DNA from: Globisporangium splendens
Lineage: Eukaryota; Oomycota; Peronosporomycetes; Pythiales; Pythiaceae
DNA length: 64,000 nucleotides
Direction of reading: 5' to 3'
Assembly (NCBI GenBank): GCA_006386115.1
Contig: VFIW01000061.1
Coordinates: forward strand, 216,352-280,351
Shown piece after piece: positions 41,722 through 52,036 of this stretch. How positions within the stretch are numbered: the first letter of the stretch is position 1; every line of letters starts with the position of its first letter. Below the pieces are notes generated by a model, which was not told where the DNA came from, ran no database searches, and was given only the letters and a program-made list of their open reading frames with translations. The translations under genes were made by a program, and so were the position numbers.

Positions 41722-42722
41722 ACCGCGTGCTGTCGAGTCCACGCGTCACCAGACCAGCGACATTGAAGCGGACAAGAAGACATCGAGACGGTAGTGCGAC
41801 CCACTGTCGCCAAAGGCAGAAGAAACAACGAACACTGAGTCCGCGTCATGTCACTATACTCTGTACGGATGGAATCACGCAGTCGCTGTTGCAGTTCCTG
41901 GAAGTCGAAGCGATTGAAGCCATGGTCACGACTATCGAAGCGTCTTTGGGTTCGAGTGACAACACACATGGGGTACTCTGGGACGAAGCCTTTTGGTCGC
42001 GCATCGTGCAGCTCCATTTCGGAGCTCCTGCACCGCTATCGTTCAGCACAGAGAGACTCCGTTCACAGTTATCGACTGCGCGAGCCCGGGTGCTCACAGC
42101 TCGACGCTGCGAATTTGGAGCGTGTCAGGCTCTACTCCAGTTCTTCGCGTGGACGCATGAGCGGGAGTGGTTTGATCACCACACGGTAATTATCATGGGC
42201 GACGCGCATCGCATGGACCCCGATGCAGCAGCCATACACCACGAAGCGGTATCCGATATCATGTTGCACAAGAAAAGAATACGCAGCGGTGTAAATGGCG
42301 ACTGGGAATGGGGACAAGGCGTTGAGTTGGAGTCCGTATTGAACGTGCACGCGCTCGACAGAAGCTGCCCGCATGCGTATATTGTATCTGCCCGGAATAC
42401 CCAAGCGCGAAGTCTCATTCATTTCATTGATCCAAGCGCTGCCATGACTGCGCCTTGGGAAGCATTGTGCCGCAGTTTTGGTGCCGCTGTGGACGCCATC
42501 GAGCGCGAAGACCTTCGCAACGTCGCCATGGTGCCGCAGTCACGCTGTTCGGGTGCGTCTCTCACAACCGCAGCTTCGACTGGCCTGCGCGAGATCCAGC
42601 GGCACCTGATGACCCGCGCGTGGAGCGGCACAATCGGGATCGTTTGCTACGACAAAGAGAGTTTCCAGGCGTTCAAAGTCCAGAAAGAGAAGATCCTCAA
42701 GCGCTTTGGCGACTATCGCTGA
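41718..42722 (+). CDS. Degenerate F-box-like plus macro-related protein
   Basis: Single exon, 334 residues from the ATG at 41718. The first 45 residues are Arg/Lys-rich (LKRTRRHRD, RQRQKKQR) and look like a nuclear localisation signal. An F-box-like stretch follows: SLLQFLEVEAIEAMV ... WDEAFWSRIVQLHF. The remainder aligns with the macro halves of the neighbouring paralogues at scattered points (VIIMGDAHRMD, SLIHFIDPSA, IEREDLRNVAMVP, SGTIGIVCYDKESFQAF), but the ligand motifs are gone. GDIG has become GDAH, the NAAN-like segment is lost, and ISTGNMG has become PQSRCSG. It is probably a diverged paralogue that no longer binds ADP-ribose, or a gene on the way to decay. The open frame itself is intact. 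Confidence 0.6.
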   Translation: MNRVLSSPRVTRPATLKRTRRHRDGSATHCRQRQKKQRTLSPRHVTILCTDGITQSLLQFLEVEAIEAMVTTIEASLGSSDNTHGVLWDEAFWSRIVQLHFGAPAPLSFSTERLRSQLSTARARVLTARRCEFGACQALLQFFAWTHEREWFDHHTVIIMGDAHRMDPDAAAIHHEAVSDIMLHKKRIRSGVNGDWEWGQGVELESVLNVHALDRSCPHAYIVSARNTQARSLIHFIDPSAAMTAPWEALCRSFGAAVDAIEREDLRNVAMVPQSRCSGASLTTAASTGLREIQRHLMTRAWSGTIGIVCYDKESFQAFKVQKEKILKRFGDYR

Positions 42723-42885
42723 GAGTGTGATGCAATAGGTGGAAACATTCGAGTTTGTTAGCAGAAAGCGATTCTCCTCCTTTCTTGTACGCGACTACGT
42801 GGATGCCCACAACTTGGGAGATTCTGTGCATCTTGTTGATTGCTCAAATAGGACGTTTGCTGACATATAATGAAATTGCCACAAA

Positions 42886-44205
42886 TCAATTTGAGACTAG
42901 AGCTGGCGCAGTTGTTGCGTTGAATGCTACACAGAAAGCAGACGCTGCCGCGAGTGCTGTAGCAAACGACACACGATGTATGGCCGCCCACACCACGAAA
43001 TTGAGACTCAGAACAAGGAGCCCGCCACACAGGACCAAGAGGATCACTTTGAGCGCGTTGCAGACGTGGAACACGCTCGCTTTGAGCAGAGTATCACACG
43101 TAAAGTGCACCACTGGCACCATTGCTTCGCCCTTCCACCACGTCTTCGCAGTCTGGAAGTGCACCAAGAGATACGCTTTCCACGTCACAGACGCGATTTG
43201 ACAAAGCAGCGGCAGGCAATGGTTGACGCTACCGTTTTCGAGGTCATAGAGCGGTTCGGGCTTCAACTCGAGAACAGCAGTGAGGAGTTTGTCTCCCAGC
43301 ACGCTCCGAGTTGTATTCTTGGACGATTGCGGTGCGTTAGACAGCAGGAATCGAGGTTGTAGCTTGACATGATCGTCTCTGAAGTCTGTAGACGCTTCCA
43401 TGTGGCATGGGGTTGCACGTGGACTCTGTTTGACGTCGTGCAATGCAATGATGGTGCACAGTGAGCCTTTCAGCTGGTAGTTGGCTGGGTGGTTCATGCG
43501 GACGTGGTAGGTGCCATCGGTCCTGAAAAACGGAGAGACGTGCATCGCTTTCACGAACTGGGCATCCAGCATCGTCGGATCTGCTGAAGCGCACTCGCTC
43601 GTCTGGAGCACGTAGTAGTGCCGGTCTTGCCACGGCAAGTTGCACACATCGAGCACAATGAATGCACAATGAGACGGGTCTGCAGCCGCCATGCAATAGA
43701 AAATCGTGATGGGCGTGAACTTGAACGCGAAGCAACTCGGGACAGTGAGCATCAACACTTTTCCCACTTTGCGGGCTGGATTTGGTTCGCTCTCGGTCCG
43801 GGATTCCAGATCAATCAGCTTGAGCACAGAGACCTTGAGTGGCTCTGCAGGGTCGCCGAGGTGATCTTTGCGCTGGAACGAGAGCAGGTTCGGCCTGCCA
43901 ACGGAAAAGTACCAACGGTCACGGACGAGCGCACTTGACTGCAGTTCGTCCAAATCGAGCAGCACCATGGGAAAATCGTACCGATACGAATTCATCACGC
44001 CGTGATGCCGGACATGGACAACCGATCCGGACATGAAGCAACTCTGGATAGCCTGAGGCTTTGAATCTGCACCGCTGCGTTCATCCCCAGCAGCGGTAGC
44101 TTGTTCGTTGGTGTCTTTGGCCGCGAATGTAACCTCGGGTGTCTCGCAAATCGATCCTTTGGAAGCGCGTCTGCGTCGGGGCCACGCAAAGCGAAGGCTG
44201 TACAT
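42886..44205 (-). CDS. DUF1365 family protein with C-terminal membrane segment
   Basis: Single exon, 439 residues from the ATG at 44205 (MYSLRFAWPRRRR). The central part matches DUF1365: CFMSGSVVHVRHHGVMNSYR, FPMVLLDLDEL, FQRKDHLGDPAEPL, FKFTPITIFYCM, CNLPWQDRHYYVL and KAMHVSPFFRTDGTYHVR, in the usual order. Bacterial members are commonly found beside lipid-modifying genes such as cyclopropane fatty acid synthases, and the biochemical role is unknown. The last 60 residues contain two hydrophobic segments (ILLVLCGGLLVLSLNFVVW and FATALAAASAFCVAF), which most bacterial relatives lack. Membrane anchoring is likely. A near-perfect initiator lies 40 bases upstream. Confidence 0.85.
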   Translation of the reverse strand: MYSLRFAWPRRRRASKGSICETPEVTFAAKDTNEQATAAGDERSGADSKPQAIQSCFMSGSVVHVRHHGVMNSYRYDFPMVLLDLDELQSSALVRDRWYFSVGRPNLLSFQRKDHLGDPAEPLKVSVLKLIDLESRTESEPNPARKVGKVLMLTVPSCFAFKFTPITIFYCMAAADPSHCAFIVLDVCNLPWQDRHYYVLQTSECASADPTMLDAQFVKAMHVSPFFRTDGTYHVRMNHPANYQLKGSLCTIIALHDVKQSPRATPCHMEASTDFRDDHVKLQPRFLLSNAPQSSKNTTRSVLGDKLLTAVLELKPEPLYDLENGSVNHCLPLLCQIASVTWKAYLLVHFQTAKTWWKGEAMVPVVHFTCDTLLKASVFHVCNALKVILLVLCGGLLVLSLNFVVWAAIHRVSFATALAAASAFCVAFNATTAPALVSN

Positions 44206-44844
44206 GTTTGTACGCTTTTCTCGTTGTCGCGACTTGGACGGCGTAAATCTCGAAATGAGCAGAGCTGACAGCAGCGTGAAGCAGTCTGAACAGAAACGAG
44301 ACCGTGACAGGGATACAAAACCGATCGGGTGGATGGAATGGTATGAACACTTGGTTGGTCTAGTTCAACTCTGTGCAGGCATCGAGAGGGATGACTTAAT
44401 GCGTGCTACTGTGCATGATAGGCGGACAGGTCCAATAACTTACCGTTCCCTCACTGCTTGTACACGGATCTGCACTCTACAAGGGATAAGCGCTGGCGAA
44501 ATTCGGATACATTAGCCATCATATTGCGTGCTGTCGTCTCATCGCGAAGGCAAGCAGTGCAAATGAATGCATTCGGCAGAGCAGTACCTTGTGACGTGAT
44601 TCCCATTTTCTGACGTCCAACAGTGTCGAGCGTCCAAGTCAAAACCTGATATACAGCGAGTCGCACTCTCGGTTCATCGTGGATTTCATTGAAAATTTGC
44701 CTTTTGGCTTGCGTTCCATCTGCTTTGTTTCTCTTCCATTCCCCATGTATTATTGCAAAAGCAAAACGAGACACACGCACCATATAATAATCGCGAACGC
44801 AACATTAAGCAAAGGGATCTACACACCGCGGCAACCAGATCCGC
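44206..44844. other. Intergenic, between DUF1365 start and macro gene 3' end
   Basis: About 640 bases holding the DUF1365 promoter. No gene recognised. Confidence 0.4.
44245..44260 (-). promoter_or_regulatory. Oomycete initiator, DUF1365 gene
   Basis: Minus-strand GCTCATTTCGAGATTT matches 14 of 16 positions of the consensus GCTCATTYYNCAWTTT, 40 bases before the ATG. Confidence 0.7.
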
Positions 44845-46083
44845 TCAGCTCTCCACGGCATTGAACGCATCCAGGATCCGCTGCTTCTGGCCAGCAAACG
44901 CGTTGTACACGCTCGTGTCAAAGCACACAATCGCGAGGGTTCCGTCCCACGAGCGCGCGCGAATGAAATTCTGCAACGCGCGGAGCCCCGTCTTCGCGGC
45001 TTCTTGAGCGGGGAAGCCCATGTTGCCTGTCGAGATCGACGTCATCGCGATACAATGCAGCTTCTCGCGCTCGGCTGCCAGCATCACGCTCTCGTACGTC
45101 CGTGCCAAGAGGGAAAAGCACCGGTGGCCGCGATAAACCGGTCCACAGCAATGGATCAGTTTGGCCACGCCTGCGCCAAAGCCTGGGGTCACATGCACAT
45201 AACCTGCGTTGATGTACACGGGACACCTCTCACTAATATGGCGGTCCAGTTCGGGGCCTGCACGTCGAAACACCACTTCTGCTGCTCCAACGTAGGGATT
45301 GTGCAGCGATCCACCTGTAGCAAACGCGATCGCGTCGATCGACCGTCCATGGATGCTTGAGATGGTGCCAATGTCGCCTTGAATGATACTCACGGCTTCA
45401 CCAAAGTGTCTGCGCTCTCGACACGAGCGCACAAAGTGCATGAAATTTCCGCAAGCGAATGATGGCGTCTCGAGCGTCAGGATCGCTGGAGCTTTAGCGT
45501 CTGCTGCGTCCGTGGAGTCAGACGCTTGCTCACCAGCCGGTGCAGCCGTTGCGCTGCCATTTTGAGCAGCACGGGCGCTTTGATTACCATCCTCGTCTTC
45601 CTCTTCATCGTCCTCGTCCTCCTCTTCTTCATCGGATACATCCTCATCGTCACTTGCATCATCCTGATGCTGCTGCTCGTGCTGCAACGGCGCCGGAACA
45701 GGCACAAGGCCGCCAAAGTGGGTCTGCAGCAGCTCGTCCCACAGCTTCTCATCGCTCAAAATGCTGCGCCACGCGTCGCGCGAGCGCAGGAACGCGACAA
45801 AGCACACGACACTGCGCGCATCCAGGAACTTCACGATCTTTTGCGTGAGCAACTCCACAGCGAAGAGCTGCACGGCGGCGCGGTGGTCGTCTTCAGCTGT
45901 GGCCGCAGCGCTCTCCTTGGACGCTGGTGCTGCTTCTTCGCTGCACTGTCGCTTAGTAGCAGCCGCGCCTGCGTTGCTCTCATTCTCTGCTGTTCGCGCG
46001 CGCGTCGTCGCCATCGTCGTCGTCTTCCTCCTCCGTTGGCGCGTTCTCAACTGGCACAGTATGGGGAGTCGCTTTCTTTCCAT
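44845..46083 (-). CDS. F-box-like, acidic-linker, macro-domain protein
   Basis: Single exon, 412 residues from the ATG at 46083. A second in-frame ATG at 46014 (MATTRARTAENE) is also possible. Residues 13-21 are basic (RTRQRRRKT). Residues about 74-124 are the clearest F-box-like segment of the family: VELLTQKIVKFLDARSVVCF ... DEKLWDELLQTHF. Residues about 141-166 are almost all Asp/Glu. The macro domain fills about 225-405: IIQGDIGTIS, DAIAFATGGSLHN in place of DAIVNAAN, VFRRAGPELD, AKLIHCCGP, TSISTGNMGFPAQEAA and LAIVCFDTSVYNAF. As in its relatives, the catalytic Asn is missing while the phosphate loop is intact. A nuclear ADP-ribose-reading SCF adaptor is an attractive inference only. Confidence 0.75.
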   Translation of the reverse strand: MERKRLPILCQLRTRQRRRKTTTMATTRARTAENESNAGAAATKRQCSEEAAPASKESAAATAEDDHRAAVQLFAVELLTQKIVKFLDARSVVCFVAFLRSRDAWRSILSDEKLWDELLQTHFGGLVPVPAPLQHEQQHQDDASDDEDVSDEEEEDEDDEEEDEDGNQSARAAQNGSATAAPAGEQASDSTDAADAKAPAILTLETPSFACGNFMHFVRSCRERRHFGEAVSIIQGDIGTISSIHGRSIDAIAFATGGSLHNPYVGAAEVVFRRAGPELDRHISERCPVYINAGYVHVTPGFGAGVAKLIHCCGPVYRGHRCFSLLARTYESVMLAAEREKLHCIAMTSISTGNMGFPAQEAAKTGLRALQNFIRARSWDGTLAIVCFDTSVYNAFAGQKQRILDAFNAVES

Positions 46084-46690
46084 GATTGAGATGGTAGAAG
46101 GCGACAATTGGCTATAATTGGATGATTGAAAGATGATTCAGCCAATCGTAAAGCGATGAAACCAGATGCCGAGAGCTGAGACGAGTGAAGGTCGCGTTCG
46201 GGTCAATGATGGTCTGTAAGTTGCCATCATCAGCCTGGATGGCAATGGCGAAGTGCAAAAGTGCTCAATGGGAAACGAATGGCGCGCAGTGACAAGTGGG
46301 AGCTGGTTGCTCTCGAATATGCTTTGGCTGGGTCAGATATGTGCTGTTAATGCCACTTGCCTGGATTCGAACGGATGGCTGCAAAAGTGAAGGCTGCTTT
46401 GACTTGTACTTTGTCTTGAAAGTAAGTGCGCTTGGAGCTGGTGTATTCAAGCACTGGCGCCATTTATTGCACAGGAACAGCGCTGCTTTTAACAGAAGCA
46501 CAAGGGAAATGCGGCTTGTGCTGCACTGCGTGCAACATTCCTATTTAAAATCGTATAGCAGGATCCGAGCACTATCATCTCCAGAACTTGAACAGGTTAG
46601 CAAGGAAAAATCAAATATTCACAAAAAGGTCGATGGCGTCATGGATGAATAGTTGCTTTATTTACATTGGTCGTACCAAGTGTTTATCAC
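46084..46690. other. Intergenic, left of cassette B
   Basis: About 600 bases with the promoter of the leftward macro gene. No gene recognised. A tRNA T-loop-like GGATTCGAAC near 46362 lacks pairing arms. Confidence 0.4.
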
Positions 46691-46787
46691 GATGCTGGTA
46701 ATACTTGTGCATGTACACGAATGAGCCCATCAAGGTTGCTCTGCGATAGCGTTTTGACTTGCGTAGGAAGGTGCAAAGGCTGAGAAC

Positions 46788-47384
46788 TTACAGCTGTGCG
46801 ACGGACGAGCCGAGCACCGCCAGCTTCTCGACAGCGAACGCCTCAAACACGGCGTCTTCGTAGCACACGATCGCCAACAGACCGTCCCAGTGCGTGCGTC
46901 GGATAAACTTCTCGATCACACGCATCGCGACTTGCGCGCCTTCCTTCGCGGGGACACCCATGTTGCCCGTCGAGATGGACGCGATCGCGACGCACTTGAC
47001 ATTTTCCCGGATGATGGCGTTCATGAGGTTTTCGTACGTCTTCTCAAGCAGCTCGTAGCACTGATACTGGGTGTTGCGAGGTCCCACGCAGTGGATGAGT
47101 TTGGAGACGCCAGCCTTGAAACTCGGGGTGACGACCACGTCTCCCGTCGGGTGGTTGCCGCGCATCCACGCACTGGTCACGTACGTGTTGAGTTCGGGTC
47201 CCGCTCGTCGGAAGATGGCAGCTGCGGCGCCGATGTTATTGAACGTTAGGTGCGAGTGCGTCGGGAACCCGAGTGCGTCCACAGGAGTGCCGTCGACGTC
47301 TTGCAGCGTGCCGATGTCTCCACGGATGATCCTGACTGAGCGGTCGAAGTGGACGAGTGCTTTGGTTTGCGAGCGGGTCAGCAT
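46788..47384 (-). CDS. Macro-only domain protein (copy B)
   Basis: Protein identical to the copy at 33057-33653 (198 residues, ATG at 47384, no sequence changes). Its neighbour on the left is the acidic F-box-macro gene instead of the 31761 gene, so two different promoter-distal contexts exist for the same coding sequence. Confidence 0.85.
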   Translation of the reverse strand: MLTRSQTKALVHFDRSVRIIRGDIGTLQDVDGTPVDALGFPTHSHLTFNNIGAAAAIFRRAGPELNTYVTSAWMRGNHPTGDVVVTPSFKAGVSKLIHCVGPRNTQYQCYELLEKTYENLMNAIIRENVKCVAIASISTGNMGVPAKEGAQVAMRVIEKFIRRTHWDGLLAIVCYEDAVFEAFAVEKLAVLGSSVAQL

Positions 47385-47426
47385 GGTGGTTGTTTCGTAG
47401 TGATGCCGTTGTGTGGGGTTTGATGC

Positions 47427-47442
47427 AAGTTGGTAAATGAAC
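47427..47442 (-). promoter_or_regulatory. Initiator-like element, macro-only gene B
   Basis: Same sequence and spacing as in copy A. Confidence 0.5.
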
Positions 47443-48248
47443 TGTTTGTGTCACCATATTGACCGTCATGTGGTCGTTCGTCCACATGTGCAGGTTCACA
47501 AACGCTTGTGTGAATGATGGTTATTTTTATGACTCATTTTTGACGCCAGCTTTTATGTCACCTCCAATCAGTCAGTGCTGTGTCTACCACCCAATCCGCA
47601 GCGTCATCTCGGTCGTTTGAGTTTCTGTATGTGCAGATCACAAAGGCGGTCTGTGATGCGTACGATGGCATGGGGCGAACAGGTGCGCACAACTCACACG
47701 ACAGTACATCATGGAAAACGCCACTTGCATGGTCTGTAACACCTATTACACGCTTCCACGTGCAAGCTAATCAAATAACTTTATACGCCGTAGTTGTGGT
47801 TCTAACCTAGTGACATGCCAATGCTTTCTGGTACCAAACAGCACTTGCACCGTCGTCTTTAACAGCGTCAAGTACTTGAAGTATCACTGTGAAACATCGG
47901 TGCAGCTGGATGATTGCGACAAGTCTCAGGACAATTCTGCGGCACATTTTGGCGATTCAGAAGGCCAGCACTCTTTAATGAGTCATCGAAACGACCATCA
48001 TTCATACGAGTTTTGTGGATTCGCAAGATGTGTTTCCTCTCTGAGTTCCTGTCTTCGACAGAGGCAAGTTAGACTACCATGATCGATATAAAGACAATGG
48101 GCGAAGCGTAATACCTCAAGTGTACTGACCATTCAATCGTTTAAGGAAAGGCATTCGCGCAGCGAAGTCATCTTTGTCAAAATTACATGCGGACGCATCA
48201 TTTCGCGGGTACGCTGCAGTGGGGTCGGAGACGCCGAGTGTTATTTGC

Positions 48249-49074
48249 TTACCATGGAAGCTGTTCGCCGGTGTGGTTGTAGAACTTGCCCGAGTCGGCA
48301 ATAGCAAAGTTACCGATAACGCTGATCAGGTCGCGGACGCTCGTGTCCGTGGAGATGGCCTTGACAACAACGTCGCCCATGACGAGGTCCACACCACCTC
48401 CAGTCATGTCGGTCGCCACGTAACCAGGGTGCAGCGCAAAAGAGCCAATGTTGTCGTTTTTCAAATCGACGGCGAGACACGAGTTAATCATGTTGAGCGC
48501 GGTCTTCGAGGTACGGTACCCATACGCAGTCCCGGTGTTGAGAGTGATGCTGCCGACATACGACGAGATCTGCGCGACATTCGCCGACCCGTGCTTGGCC
48601 ACGGCGGCCTTTAGGTGCGGAATGAACGCACGCGTGACCACGAACGGACCGACGCTGTTGACCTCAAACTGCCTGAGCAAGTCGGCTTTGGTCGTCGAAA
48701 CCAAATCGCCACTCAGGTTGATGCCAGCGTTGTTGATGAGCAGGTCGATCGCTTCGCCCTCAAGTTCCTTGGCAGCGCGAAGTACGGAGGCTTCGTCGCC
48801 GCTATCGAGCTGCACGATCTTGTACGGTGACAGTGCTGCCAACTGGCGCATCAGCATGCACACAGAGACATCACCACAAGGAGATCCTCATCGTTATTAC
48901 TGAGGATAACGATGACATAGAACAACAGCATGAGCAGTGTGCACGAACCTGATCGGCTTTGGCCGGGTTCCGGGCAGCGGCGATGACGTTCCACCCGAGC
49001 TTGACGTACTCTTCGACGAACTTGAGGCCGATGCCGCGGGAGCTTCCAGTAATGAGGACAGTCTTGGCAGCCAT
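48249..49074 (-). CDS. C-factor/sniffer-like SDR (copy B)
   Basis: Exons 49074-48949 and 48842-48249, 239 residues, protein identical to copy A, with the same intron and the full set of SDR motifs (TGSSRGIG, NNAG, YxxxK). Nothing suggests decay. Confidence 0.88.
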
Positions 49075-49707
49075 GGTATGGAGTGAAGTGGAGTGAGTGG
49101 CTCGGTGTGGTGAGCGGATCGTTGAGAGGGTGGTGGAGAACACGATGCGTTTTCAAAAGTGAGTGAGCAGTCCTGAACGCAATTAGTTGCCGATTTTTCT
49201 CTCCAGCTGCCTGCCATCGTTCCTGGACGGTGTTCTGTGCAAGTGTATTGTGTGTACTCATCACAAGATATATGGGTGTACAAAACGCAACCTTTGCTTG
49301 AAAAGTGGTGTACTCATCACCGTGGCCACAGTGAAAATGGAAAGAGGGAGGTACAATCGGGGTACACACCACGAAATATCTCAACTACAGAACGCAATTA
49401 CAATACCTTTGCTGAAAGCGATGTATCCAACTCCATAGCTAAGCGGATTTGGGAAGGATCAGTATTGTACTAGCAACCAAACAATACCGAGAAATTATCG
49501 AGTGCAGATTGCTACGGACTGGCAGTGCTTAGTATACTTGTCCTAGCGCTGTAGTATAGACCCACCACGGGAAGACATGCAATTATTGTGCATCTTTTTC
49601 TTCGCGCTGGACTGAACAAAAATCTAGAGAATTGTGGATAGAAACAACCGGCAAAGTTCTCGAGAGCACGATCCATACTGGCAGCCCGTTCGGCAACACA
49701 TACTACG

Positions 49708-49771
49708 TCATAAAAAGTGCGAAGATCGCAAATTACTCGTAGCAATTCGCGATCTTTTGCACCTTTTATGA
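49708..49771. repeat. Long hairpin (copy B)
   Basis: Same imperfect inverted repeat as at 35977-36040. Confidence 0.7.
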
Positions 49772-50282
49772 CAGGTGTTCGGCAGCCCAAACTCAAAATC
49801 GCCGATTTCAGCGAAGGGTTGTCCGACCTGTGCCGGCCCCACCGCCTCGACAAGTTATCATGGAATATTACAACAAGGCGGAGATAAGAATGCGAGGGTG
49901 AGAGCAGAGGAGATTGTGTGTCTGATCTCGCTTTGGAACAGCAAAAGTTGCGTAGTATAAACGAGTCTGTGCCAACACTTATTAATACCGGTACCGAAAT
50001 AGAACAGCACAAGCGTTTGGCATTCCCCCGAGCCTTTGTCTATCCAATGAAAGCGCACGTATTGTTGGTTTCCCTACCCCATGACATCATGGCGTGACTC
50101 AGGCTGGTTGAGTCCACGGGATAGGGCTACAATCCGCCCCTACGAATTGATGTGTCAACCGAGTCATCAAATGCGAATGATGCAATGGGTGTACTAATAA
50201 CAATTGGATACGTACCTGATGACTCGAAAGATGATGATGTCACGCTGGGTCGCATGAGGTTGCCCTCTTCCCTCTATCTCCG

Positions 50283-50298
50283 GTGCATTCTCCGTTTT
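50283..50298 (+). promoter_or_regulatory. Initiator-like element, RDH-like SDR gene B
   Basis: Identical to the element at 36552-36567. Confidence 0.5.
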
Positions 50299-50354
50299 GC
50301 CAAAAGCTTGACATCATCATCCAAAACCCTCAAGTCGACATTCAACAAAGCCTC

Positions 50355-51341
50355 ATGGGTGCGTCAGTCTCGACGAACACGACCCAAGTGCCCGAAAAAT
50401 GGGACGCCAGCAAGATCCCATCACTCACCGGCAAGACTGCGATCGTGACTGGTGCGAACTCGGGTATTGGATACGAAATGGCACTCGAACTGGCCCGCAA
50501 AGGTGCGCACGTCGTGCTGGCATGTCGAAGCGCCGAGCGCGGGAAACAAGCCGAGGCGCGGATCCGTGAGTCCCTCGTGATGACCCCGGCGGCAGGCGAG
50601 GTTGAATTTGCGAAGCTTGACGTCGGCAGCCTCAAGAGCGTCAAGGAGTTTGCCGACGAATTCACCAACAGGCATGATCGCCTCGACATCTTAATCAACA
50701 ATGCGGGCATTCTGGCTGCTAAGTACGATGTCTCGGTGGATGGCTACGAAAGTCAGTTCGCGATCAACCATCTGGGCCAGTTCGCACTCGTTGCCCATCT
50801 ATTTGGCGTGCTGAAGAAGAGTGCGCCATGCCGGATCGTGAATGTGAGTAGTGTCCTCCACCACGACGCGAAATTTGATGAAGACAATATTGTGAAATTT
50901 GCGACCAAGTACGATGCAGGAACTGTCTACGGCGACAGCAAGTTGTGCAACATCTTGTTCACGAAAGAGCTCGACCGGCGCATCAAGGCTGCAGGCATTG
51001 TCGACGTTACCGCAGCCGTATCGCACCCTGGGTTGACGGAGACCAACGTCTTTTCGCAGTCAATCGCGGAAGGTGGGTTCTTTGCCCGACTCAAAACGAG
51101 GATGCTAACTTCGCTCCCACTATTCCAACCGGCGTCGATGGGAGCGCTGCCGACTCTATTCGCAGCCACAGCGCCAAACGTGCAAGGAGGGGATTACTTT
51201 GGTCCCAACGGCTTCAAACAGATGCGGGGATACCCGACTACGGAGGAACCATCCGATATCGCCAAATCAACAAGTGCTGCAAAGAAACTATGGGTCTTGA
51301 GTGAACGTCTGGCTCATCTCTCATTCGAGGTTAAGCAATGA
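50355..51341 (+). CDS. Retinol dehydrogenase/WWOX-like SDR (copy B)
   Basis: 328 residues, protein identical to copy A (ATG at 50355). The upstream region differs by one base at 50033, about 320 bases before the start. Otherwise as described for copy A. Confidence 0.9.
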   Translation: MGASVSTNTTQVPEKWDASKIPSLTGKTAIVTGANSGIGYEMALELARKGAHVVLACRSAERGKQAEARIRESLVMTPAAGEVEFAKLDVGSLKSVKEFADEFTNRHDRLDILINNAGILAAKYDVSVDGYESQFAINHLGQFALVAHLFGVLKKSAPCRIVNVSSVLHHDAKFDEDNIVKFATKYDAGTVYGDSKLCNILFTKELDRRIKAAGIVDVTAAVSHPGLTETNVFSQSIAEGGFFARLKTRMLTSLPLFQPASMGALPTLFAATAPNVQGGDYFGPNGFKQMRGYPTTEEPSDIAKSTSAAKKLWVLSERLAHLSFEVKQ

Positions 51342-51509
51342 TTCTCTATTTCATTGCAAGTAGTTTCCTGCTTTTCTTCGTCTTCATTATTAGCCGTTTT
51401 TATATACACGTTTTAACGCAAATGTTCAATTTGAACAAGATTTCGTCTGGATTCGGTGTGTTTTTCCTTGTTGTCCGATTGCCATCTCAGCTGATTTATC
51501 AGCGAGTTT

Positions 51510-51540
51510 TTTGGCTTGCGAAGGTCCTTAGCAAGCCAAA
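51510..51540. repeat. Stem-loop downstream of RDH-like SDR (copy B)
   Basis: Same perfect 10-bp stem as at 37779-37809. Confidence 0.55.
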
Positions 51541-52036
51541 GTGACCATCCGTCGACGAAGGATAATCTCAATCCAGAGCTCTTCGACAACACAATAATGC
51601 GCAAAGACTCGGATATGTGATCTACACTGTCCACCCTGTAACTAAACGCACGGCTGTTTTGATGATGCAATCGACACCATTAGATAAACAATAGAACAAT
51701 ACATAGAGAATGGGAATGGAGTGTTCCGCAGCCTCTTGTCAGCACAATCTGCGGTCTGCGGTGCAACAGCGAAGCGCTCCAGGTCAAGACCATCCTTCTC
51801 CAGCCAAATCTCGCTAACCCACTCTCTTTGTATAATATGGACTGAGACGAATGCCGACGAAGCATATGTGGTGTCGCAATATATGCCCATGTTGCAATAA
51901 TGCTGAAAAAGATTGTTACTGGCTTAGTTATGTGGTGTAGAATGCAAAGCACAGTGCAAATGTATAAATGTAGATCGTGGCGTACACTGGGTGGCTCTCT
52001 GTTTCTCACTACCAGTCGTCCACACGGCTAGCTACT

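Noticed and set aside
46362..46373. GGATTCGAAC, resembling the T-loop of a tRNA on the minus strand
   Set aside because: The neighbouring bases do not pair into T, anticodon or acceptor stems.
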